From contig CM037782.1 of assembly GCA_021229015.1 (NCBI GenBank), positions 58,587,518-58,651,517 on the forward strand: a DNA stretch of 64,000 bases, in the 5' to 3' direction. Shown here piece after piece: positions 55,978-64,000 of this stretch. The notes beneath the pieces were generated by a model that worked only from the letters and a program-made list of their open reading frames with translations, did not search any database and was not told where the DNA came from. Origin of the DNA: Solen grandis. Lineage: Eukaryota; Mollusca; Bivalvia; Adapedonta; Solenidae. Numbering within the stretch: position 1 is the stretch's first letter; the number at the start of each line of letters is the position of its first letter. The position numbers and the translations under genes were made by a program.

Positions 55978-57254
55978 AGTTTATATCACCATTTTATTAT
56001 CTAAACCCAAATATGTTCAAATTCACAAAATTAATAATGAGTACTAACAGGAACACTATAAGAAAACTGAGTTTATATCTGACAAAAGCTTTTGAATTGA
56101 GAAACAATCTACTATACCATGAATAACAGTGCATTGTAAACATATATATGTTGTATATGTATGTGTGTATATGTATGTATATGTATATATATATATATAT
56201 ATCAATTAATATATATGTCTTTGCGTACTTATAGATAACCTTTTTTTTTACATGTATAAAGTAAACAGACCATTATTACTATTATATATATAATTCTGTA
56301 TATCCTTGTGTAAGTATAGAAAAGTCCATTATTATTTATTTATTATTATTTGCTTTTAAACTTGTGTGATGCGCTATAGGAATTGTCTGACTGCTACTAT
56401 GTAACGTCTTATAAATAGTATTTAATGCCCTTGTCAAAATGAAAATACTATATCATTTGAAACATCAGTGTAAAACATACCTTGCCATTTCTGTCCTTCT
56501 TTCTTGTCTCTCTATCCAGCTCATTTTCTTGTGTATCACTTACTACACGGATACACACACTGCTGTCACGAAAAAATATCCATCAGTTGAACAGAATACT
56601 GTAAATTATAAAATATATCCATAAACTATCCTCATATATTGCAGACAATTATTTATCATAATTTTCAGTTTACCATGTGCCTCCGGTCCTTGTAATTTTC
56701 ACGCGATGATAAAAATCAGTAAAGGTGCCAGTTTAATTGTCGGATACTTAATAACACATTGTTTTTCATTCGCAAAATGTTCATAGAAATAATAGAAATG
56801 ATCTATACCTGGATATATCTAAATTTAATGTAGCTTCATGGAATTATATATAGTACTCACCTGTTTCGTATTTCCTTTTATCCTGTATTTTTGTTTCTTT
56901 ATTTTGGGAATCACCCTTATATTTCGTTTCGATAAGGGAGGTAACCACTGAGTAACACGATTGTATCACGATCGATTTATTTTGTTTAACTGTTTATGTA
57001 GTATCATACTGCTCATGTTGTTTGATATGGTGTATTTTTCTTTCTATTTGTAACTTCCTCTTATGTTTCGTTTCGATAAGAGAAGTTATACGAAATATTA
57101 CGACATTGTTTTGATATTGATATGTGATTTGCATGTTACATGATCGTTTACACTGCTTTCACTTTTCGTTTGTTCATCTCCGTCATGTTTTGTACAATTT
57201 ATGTAATATGTTTTGCCGCATGGGTCGTACGACTTCTGGCTTATGATGAATAAA
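55978..57254 (+). other. LINE 3' UTR
   Basis: AT-rich, with a TA/TG microsatellite at about 56140-56216 and two similar blocks (cctttt/ccttatatttcgtttcga near 56910 and cttatgtttcgtttcgat near 57060). It ends with aataaaactttcaaacttt. The 61-codon ORF at 56439-56624 is not supported. Confidence 0.6.
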
Positions 57255-57500
57255 ACTTTCAAACTTTCATGAAACTTGGTCAGGATGTTTGTCTACATAA
57301 GATCTCGAATGAGTTCGAAATTGGGTCATTTGGGGGTGTCATTTGGGGTCAAAACTAGGTCATCAGTCAAATCGTAGAAAAACCTTGTGAACACTCTAGA
57401 GGCCAGTTTTGGCCCAATCTTCATGAAACTCCCAATCTTCATGAAACTTGGTCAGAATTTTTCTCTCCATAAAATCTTGGACAAGTTCGAATTTGGGTCT
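57255..57500 (-). repeat. Tandem-core repeat, copy M, right part (type-1)
   Basis: It starts catgaaacttggtcaggatg and runs about one and a half type-1 units to aagttcgaatttgggtctta. Its end repeats the odd duplication seen left of the LINE. No head was found. Confidence 0.75.
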
Positions 57501-59073
57501 TAGGAGTTGTTTTTTATTGTAGTTTTGACCTTCATCCAAAGTATTGATAAAATAAGTGACTTGTTTGCAGCGAGAAGGGCGGGGTTCATAGTTTTCTATT
57601 TGCTCACTTTTCTGGTTCTTTTCAATGCGTCAGGCTGGGTTTTCAATCAACTCCAATCTGTCCCCACTTAGAATGTCTCCTTAATGTTTGTACAGGAATA
57701 AGTTTACAGTATTTACAAATATTGCCTCTTTTTGATGGAGTTATGTTACTATAGTAGAATGGTTGATCTGCAACTTGATCAGATTGTTTCACATGAGGTT
57801 AAATGCCCTTATTCAGACATGGGTATTGGGGTTGCAACAAGTATTTCATCTTCACTGACTTCAGGCGGTCATGACGGATGACTTTAACTTCGGCTTTCAC
57901 TCGTTGTAATTGCTGGCAACAAATGACTATGTCTATGATGAACATTAATTTGAGAGTTTCTGAATCCTCTATCCCAGTCTCTTTTTATTAAAATATTCCT
58001 TTCTTATACGTTTCGCATAGTATTTAGAATTATGTTACGCCATAACCGTTTATTCGCCAACGATAAATACCGAAGTATAACAAATACAACAAAACTTGAC
58101 GATAATATTCGAGGAATAGCGAATAAATTGTGAGACTAAATGCCGACATCTGTCCGTTACGATACCGGAATGAATTTCGGCAAATTTGTCAGTTTGGGTT
58201 ATCGGGAATTTCTGTTCAGTTGGGAATATTGGGAATATTTTTTTAAGATTGGGAAAAATAAGCATATTTGCCACTGGGAATGGGTTCGATAGTCGGACCC
58301 GTGGTGACACAAGGAAAAGGCCTGGTAGGGGACTTAGTATTGCCTAAGCAATACTTTTAGAATGCTTATTAAGCGTACAGAAATTTCCAGATCACTATAT
58401 AAATTGTTTCTTTGAGACTTCTCCCATACTCTGAAGAGTTCTATCCTAAGTTTAACTGCAACAATCTAAAATCCTTTTTCTGTATAAATAGTATTAGTAG
58501 AAATATAAATAATAAGTAGAGTTGATTTTTTATTCATGGATGAAGTGGTCATCGAGGAGTAATACATTCAAGTTTTGAAGAACATGTTTGACAGGTATGT
58601 TGATAATGAAACGTATGTTGATAATGAAACTTCATTTCTATGAAAGTCAATGCTCACATTAGCATAATGTTGCAAAGACTGCCCATTGACAGCAGTTGAT
58701 AAAAAAAATGCCAGCTTCAATGAAAATAAGCGCACCATCAGATGATGAAAGGTTTACTGGTGGCTTACTAAAAACTCTTAACTCTAGCAAAAGGAGTTTG
58801 AGTTATTGTAATTCGCAACATATATGTCAGTGTGATGGCTTGGTTAATGTGTCGCAAGGCACTGAACTTGATTATATATTCTCTGAACAGAAATTACACG
58901 TGCTGTATTGGTAAAGTTTGATAATCCAGGAGTTGGCAAAATACAAGACTACAGTATCTATGTAATTTGTCAGCCTATGACGTGCTGTACCAGCCTCATT
59001 TTCTCCCACAGGAGACATATTGACTACCAGCAGATTCAGGTTCTTATTGAAGTTTTGCCGGACCACTTCTATT
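57501..59073. other. AT-rich stretch without a recognised gene
   Basis: ORFs at 58050-58310 (-) and 58696-58914 (+) lack recognisable domains. A tgggaat-rich low-complexity patch lies at about 58190-58275. No RNA gene was seen. Confidence 0.4.
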
Positions 59074-59238
59074 AAACAAGAGGGCCAAGATGGCCTAAAA
59101 CTGCCATCATTGCCGGTACAAGTTGCTAAATTATAGCATAGTTGTACTGACAATTTGAACTGCCTGTGGTCGAAATATGAAGTCAAACTTGACTGGGAAA
59201 TTAGTCTTAAAACACACAGGAGATTATGGTAATAAATA
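59074..59238 (+). repeat. Tandem-core repeat, copy N, left part (type-3), interrupted by Tigger
   Basis: Head acaagagggccaagatggcc at 59076, some diverged sequence, then ggagattatggtaataaa, which in the type-3 core is followed by acattg. The Tigger insertion begins at this point; the core resumes at 62060. Confidence 0.75.
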
Positions 59239-59888
59239 CAGTCTAACTTGTGATAGCGGTCACGTGTATTAAGCGGTCATGTCAGGTCCATCCGAGCAAT
59301 TTCTTCTTGAATTGTCGTGTAATAAGCGGTCACTTGTCATATGCGGTCAGCGGCCAACCTAAAAGGGGATAATCCTACTACAAAAGAGTCCTCATTAGCG
59401 GTTAGTCAGCAGGTGGTGAAAGTCAGTTGTGATCCCGCACCGAACGCGTGTCCATTAATCCCCTGCTCTCCACCCGCGGGCACTTATGTTGTTTGCACAT
59501 GTCACGCTGTTTGCACAGGGCTCGCTTTTATGATTACAGTAAGTTCCTAATTGATTTGCAAATAAAGTATGAACCACCAACAATTAGTGTTTACCTCAAT
59601 TGCCTTTTATCTATGCATAGTTTAAAGTTTGATGAAATGTGCATCACGTATATAAACAGTTATGCACTCGATTCTGCTACGTTCGATTTGCTCGGCTGAC
59701 GAGATTATCGCCGATGGTGTTAATGTTGGAATTATGAATGCATAATTATATGCGGACATCTTTTATCTTTCGTGAGTATTAAAGGTGTTTTTTTATTGAT
59801 TGCTTCATCAAAGAACATCGACTGTTTGATGTTAAAAAAAAGAAATCGTCAGTAATATAAAATGGAATATTTAGAACATAGCGGTGTT

Positions 59889-61481
59889 ATGTCCACGTAT
59901 GTCATCATGTCTAAACGAAAATGTCTGACGCTGGAAGACAGAATGAAATTCCTGAAACTTCTCGAAGCTGGAAATAGCTCGAGTATAATAGCAACTGTGC
60001 TCGAGAATAATAGCAACTGAGTTTAACGTTGGCCGGACTCAGATCCAGAATACATGTATACCAAAAAGAAAACGGGAATTGCTTGAAGAGTTTGAGAGCG
60101 AGAATTTAGAACTAATGAGATCTCGGCGATCAACACCCAACGATGAAATCAACGATTTCTGTTACCGCTGGTTTCTGGACGCAACATCAAGGCAAGTTCC
60201 TGTGTCTGGCCCACCTCTTAGAGAGAAAGCATTGAAGTTCAGCAATGATCTGGGACTTGTTGATTTCAAAGCATCAACGGAATGGTTGGACTGTTTCTTA
60301 CGACGCCACAACATCGTACTGAAAAAACAGTCAGGTGAACGCGCAGCAGTCAACATGGATGTGGTTTCTGACTGGATGAAAAAGCTACCCACACTGTGTG
60401 AAGATTACAAGCCATCAGACATATTCAACATGGATGAAACGGGCCTCTTCTACAGAGACACTACCAGAAACACTTTCTTCAAGAAAGGTGAAACATGTGC
60501 TGGGGGAAAGCGCTCTAAAGAAAGGATTACAGTAGCACTCTGCACATCCATGACAGGTGAGAAGATACAGCCCGTAGTGATTGGTAAATCAAAGAAACCG
60601 AGATGTTTTAAGTCAATGACTCCAGACCAGCTGCCAGTCAGATATTACAACAAGAAAGCCTGGATGACAACGGCAATTTGTGATGAATGGTTGAGGTGGT
60701 TTGACAGAAGGATGAATGATAGGAAGGTTCTACTATTCTTGGACAATGCCCCAGTACATCCTCATGTCGACTTGAAAAATGTCAAGGTTCAGTTTATGCC
60801 AACTAATACCACATCAGTGAGTCAGCCTCTGGATCAGGGAATAATCCAAGCACTGAAACATAAGTACCGAAAGCGCCAACTTCAGCATATCCTCAGTAAG
60901 GTGGGTAAGTACCCAACAAAGACAGGCCCAGAGATCGTGAAGGACGTGAATGTGCTGCAGGCCATCAACTGGATCGACCGTGCATGGAGGGACACAGAGA
61001 CATCAACAGTAGTGAAGTGTTTCAGCAAATGTGGATCCAAGTCAACTGTCGAGTGTGAAAATGCATGTGAGGACACACAGGAAAGATCAGGTGGAGTCCA
61101 TGTGGATGAACTACCGCTATCACTGCACAAGATGTCTAGGGATATGTTTGATTGTGATATTCAGGAGTTAGTTGACCTTGACGCAGAATTTGAAACATGT
61201 GACAATGACATGAGTAACTGGGACAAGACAGCTCATGAGATTCTGAAGACTGTCAGTGAGGATAGAGATGATGAAGAAGAAGAACAGGAGAAGGAAAAGC
61301 AGGAGGACACGATCAGCTTAACAGATGCCAGTTTGTTTCTGGACAGGATTAAGGAACTGGCCCTAGAGAAAGGACAAAAAACCCTGTTTGTGCCCTGGAC
61401 ATGGAAGACCTCATCACAAACATGCGAATGGCCTCAACAGTGAAACAGACAACTATCAGAGACTTCTTTAGTGCAAAGTGA
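59889..61481 (+). pseudogene. Tigger transposase, broken by two frameshifts
   Basis: The N-terminal pogo-type HTH begins MSKRKCLTLEDRMKFLKLLE at 59907 (an in-frame ATG also at 59889). It ends early because a 22-bp tandem duplication (59977-59998 and 59999-60020) shifts the frame. The main frame is open from before 60079 to 61443. It contains a CENP-B-type HTH (LREKALKFSNDLGL, WLDCFLRRHNI) and the DDE core: NMDETGLFY (D, residue ~119 of that ORF), LFLDNAPVHP (D, ~222) and VSQPLDQGIIQAL (D, ~252), i.e. DD29D as in Tigger. An acidic tail follows. A second frameshift in an A run near 61375 removes the original C-terminus, which is still readable in the next frame to TGA at 61479-61481. Confidence 0.9.
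61446..61469 (+). other. Out-of-frame PCNA-binding (PIP) box at the Tigger C-terminus
   Basis: The frame one base away from the main transposase ORF reads QTTIRDFF followed by SAK and a stop. This fits the PIP-box consensus Q-x-x-I/L/M-x-x-F/Y-F/Y exactly. Pogo transposase is known to have a PCNA-binding motif. Here it is lost from the protein by the upstream frameshift. Confidence 0.65.
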
Positions 61482-62059
61482 ATTGGTGATATCAAACAAA
61501 ACAGGTGCATCATGTCTTAAGAGAATACTCATGTTTCAAATAAGAAATTCATGTACACTGTATGAGTTAAAAGTTGTGTGATATTTCTTAGAGCAAGACA
61601 TATACATTATATGCAGTATGAGTTAAATAACTCATATAATACATGTTTATCTATAATAATTATATTCATACATGTGCTTGTCAGTTGTATATTTGCTTTG
61701 TTATTAAAGTGTAAATATTTACTTTTTTCAATTTATTCAGAGAGATAGGGGGAGAGAGAAATTGTATACAGACTCAGTAAAAACCATAAATATATAAAAG
61801 TACATTCATTCATTCATACATACATACATACTGAAATAAATTTATTATAAATAAATGGGTATACGACTCCGAAAGAGAGAGAGAAAGAGAGAGTGTTGGT
61901 GTACAGGTATACATATAAAAAGGTAAAAATAAACACATACATACATAGACAAATTCTGTCAAAAATGGCCAACGCATATTTTGTCTTAAGCAGCCAACTT
62001 GTCTTAAGCAGCAAATTGTGGCCGGTCCCTTGGGTGGCTGCTTAATACAAGTTTGACTG

Positions 62060-62580
62060 TATTGCCATAGTTTGAGGATGATTGCTTAAGAAATGAAGAT
62101 GCTAGAGTGCAAACATAACTGAATATTGGCATTTCATAATATTAAAAGGGGCATAACTCGTACTAATTGGCCGATATCAGCCATAATCGAACTTGGCCAA
62201 GAGATTATGGTAATAAAGAATTTCATAAGGGTTGTAGATGATTAAGAAATAACGATGTTAGAGTGCAAACAAACCGAAAACTGGCATTTTTAATATTTAA
62301 AGGATAACTCATGACCGTATCAGCCATAATCGCACTTGGCCAAGATTTTAAATAAACATTGTCATAAAGTTTGAAGATGAATGCTTAAGAAATGAAGAGC
62401 TAGAGTGCAAACAAAGCGAATTCTGCCCTTTTTGATATTAAAAGGGGCATGACTCCTGACCTAATATACCGATACAAGATAAAATCTTACTTGACCGAGA
62501 TATAATGGTAGTTAACATTGTTATAATTTTGAAGATGATTGCTAAAAAAATGAAGATGCTAGACGACGGACATTCATCCT
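62060..62580 (+). repeat. Tandem-core repeat, copy N, right part (type-3)
   Basis: It resumes with ttgccatagtttgaggatga and carries three diverged type-3 units (aaaaggggcataactcg near 62150, a worn one near 62295, aaaaggggcatgactcctga near 62440). It ends at a worn tail fragment gacgacggacattcatcc near 62575. The hairpin is lost. Confidence 0.75.
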
Positions 62581-62716
62581 GCAGTTCCAAGCTCTGCAAT
62601 ATCACTATCCATAATTCCCGTAGTCTCACCATAAACACTTCAGACAGTCTAATCCACCAAAAATCCCAGCGCTGCATTATCACTACCCACACTACCACCA
62701 GCCTCGCCTAAAGCAT

Positions 62717-64000
62717 GACGGCCCAGCCGGCTGGGGCCTATAATACACCGGCTGCATCCATGCAGAGCGGCAGAACTCCGCCAAATTGGACCATTGTTTG
62801 CCGTGCATGGCGTCCCGTAAAGCTGGAGATGAGGATATGGCGGTTGAGCGGACACAGGTTTGGCGTGCGGTTTGGCGTGCGGTTTATCCGCAGTCATCTG
62901 TGGTTTGCAATACACCGTCTTGACCTCGTATTCAGTATAGACGGGTGGTCGTATGGGCCCCGATACGATCAATCGGCTAGTCACGCCGAGCCCTAGGTTA
63001 AGCATATTTCTTCTTCTTTATAACATCAAACTGGTACAAATCGTTTCGATCCTTCTACACTATACATCTATTATTTGACCTAGAAGGCGGTGGCTTATGG
63101 GCCAATCGAGAGGGTATAGCATCTCATTTTGACTATCCTTTCGAGTAAAACACCTGTGTATCCCTGGCACTTAGAGGTCGGGTATCCACCTCTGTATAAG
63201 CGTTCCCTTGTTGGGCTCCGAGGTGGGTGGGGAGCACGGGTGTTGAACTTAATTTCCTTCTCTCATGGCCTCCTTCCAAAACAACCGACCACATATCGAC
63301 TCTTGATTCAGATTGCGACAAAGAACCTGCCACATCGACAATGCAAAATTCTTCTTTCAACTCTTTTCCAATTTTTTTATAATTGAACCTTAAAACGATA
63401 AACTATCCACTCTATCCTCTTTTGTTATTGAAAAAACGGTTTTAAGCTTAATTGGTGAAGTCAAATCTGTCAAAAAACTAAAAAACAACAAAATTCTCAT
63501 CGACATCAAAAGAAAAGCAAAAAATTTTAAAATTTAAAACCAAAGAGTGTCACAGCAGCACGACGAGCAATTATTACCAAAAACCAAACTGAAATTCATA
63601 CCCCAATTGCTCTCATTCCCTAAAAATCTTCTACAGAATAATCAAAGTTGATCTTTTCATTCCAAACCCATTAAGATGTCATCGGTGTCAAAAATTTGGT
63701 CATCATGAAGATAAATGTCGCCATTTATCATGAAGATAAATGTCGCCATTTAACTAGCGTCTGTGTCAAGTGCAGTGAAGAGGGTGGTCATTTTCAGAAA
63801 AAGTGCCAAAATACATTGAAATATGCAATTCAAAAGAATCCGAAATTTGGTTGAAAGAAAAAGAAATATGTAAAATCAAAGCTACACAAAATATCTCATT
63901 TCCAGAAGCAAAGAAAAATTACGAAGCTACACCAAAACAAACCTACTCCTGAAGTTTTAAATCAAATACGAAAACAGTTACATTGACAGATGCTAGTACA
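62717..64000 (+). mobile_element. 5' part of a jockey/Nimb-like non-LTR retrotransposon, runs off the window
   Basis: It starts with the GC-rich leader (cccagccggctggggcctat) and matches the minus-strand copy at 3085-3830 through to about 63480. ORF1 follows on the plus strand to the window end. Upstream of 62717 the sequence is unrelated to the other copy, so this is close to the true 5' end. Confidence 0.72.
63266..64000 (+). pseudogene. LINE ORF1 with CCHC zinc knuckles (partial, broken)
   Basis: This is a nucleic-acid-binding ORF1p-type protein. A candidate start MASFQNNRPHIDS lies at about 63266 but meets a stop. Later text in various frames is characteristic: SSFVIEKTVLSLIGEVKSVK, VTAARRAIITKNQTEIHTPI, then FIPNPLRCHRCQKFGHHEDK (first knuckle) near 63658, CVKCSEEGGHFQKKCQ (second) near 63750, and WLKEKEICKIKATQNISFPE near 63860. 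A 25-bp tandem duplication (tcatgaagataaatgtcgcc... twice, about 63702-63752) falls inside the first knuckle and shifts the frame. ORF2 would lie beyond the window. Confidence 0.75.

Larger units (their letters stand above)
52498..57254 (+). mobile_element. Near full-length non-LTR retrotransposon (EEP endonuclease + RT)
   Basis: About 4.75 kb inserted in a type-1 repeat. It codes in a single frame for an AP-type endonuclease followed by reverse transcriptase and a C-terminal Cys-rich end. It ends with a ~1.3-kb AT-rich 3' UTR, aataaa, and the microrepeat actttcaaactttca, a 3' end style of CR1/L2-group LINEs. It has three nonsense codons and a local double frameshift. A 5' start near 52498 is inferred from loss of repeat similarity. 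The CR1/L2-group placement is tentative. Confidence 0.88.
59239..62059 (+). mobile_element. Tigger/pogo transposon (Tc1/mariner superfamily)
   Basis: The ends are CAGTCTAACTTGT (59239) and, inverted, CAGTCAAACTTGT (from 62059), each with TA outside (59237-59238, 62060-62061). Subterminal repeats of the type ttaagcggtca / ttaagcagcca occur several times at both ends. It is about 2.8 kb with one transposase gene. It interrupts a type-3 repeat core, which continues directly on the other side. Confidence 0.92.

Noticed and set aside
61803..61935. Short tandem cattcatt/catacata and GA repeats as a regulatory array
   Set aside because: Ordinary microsatellites within the 3' part of the Tigger element.

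Overview
The window looks like repeat-dominated intergenic and intronic DNA from a mollusc, most likely a bivalve. It is AT-rich and has no prokaryotic gene organisation. It carries more than a dozen copies of an interspersed repeat whose tail is a GCTCACCTGAGCAC / GTGCTCAGGTGAGC hairpin, a style I associate with clam and oyster genomes. It also holds tRNA-headed SINEs, several non-LTR retrotransposons, a Ty3/Gypsy element, four classes of DNA transposon and a TATDN2-like pseudogene. The species call is inference. There is a 100-base assembly gap at 39785-39884.

Layout. 1-9 kb: tandem-core repeats, a 5' fragment of a jockey/Nimb-like LINE, a SINE and a perfect 64-bp inverted repeat. 9.16-11.75 kb: a complete but internally deleted cut-and-paste transposon. 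It has a 6-bp target duplication, ~430-bp hairpin-like terminal repeats and the first exons of two convergent genes, one SAM-like and one resembling the start of an integrase-type transposase. 13.2-24.9 kb: a complete Gypsy LTR retrotransposon (two LTRs, TACA target duplication, tRNA-Leu primer site) with intact gag, broken pol and an unexpected third ORF encoding a C2H2 zinc-finger protein. 25-38 kb: SINE, more tandem-core repeats and a palindromic MITE. 37.96-39.28 kb: a decayed mariner. 42.7-46.3 kb: three candidate exons of an unrecognised host gene, with repeats in the introns. 46.6-47.4 kb: the RNase H end of a LINE. 48.0-51.8 kb: a GC-richer minus-strand TATDN2-like pseudogene, split by a 1.2-kb hAT-type MITE with an 8-bp target duplication. 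52.5-57.3 kb: a near full-length LINE (endonuclease plus reverse transcriptase) inserted in a tandem-core repeat. 59.24-62.06 kb: a Tigger/pogo transposon inserted in another such repeat. 62.7-64 kb: a second 5' LINE fragment in the opposite orientation to the first, with a CCHC zinc-knuckle ORF1 running off the end.

Almost every recognisable coding sequence is transposon-derived, and most are broken by frameshifts or stops. The nesting gives relative ages: the LINE and the Tigger are younger than the tandem-core repeats they split, and the hAT MITE is younger than the TATDN2-like sequence. The observations most worth following up are the internally deleted transposon with two convergent start exons, the extra zinc-finger ORF of the Gypsy element, and the repeat superfamily that keeps the same ends while carrying at least five unrelated tandem cores.
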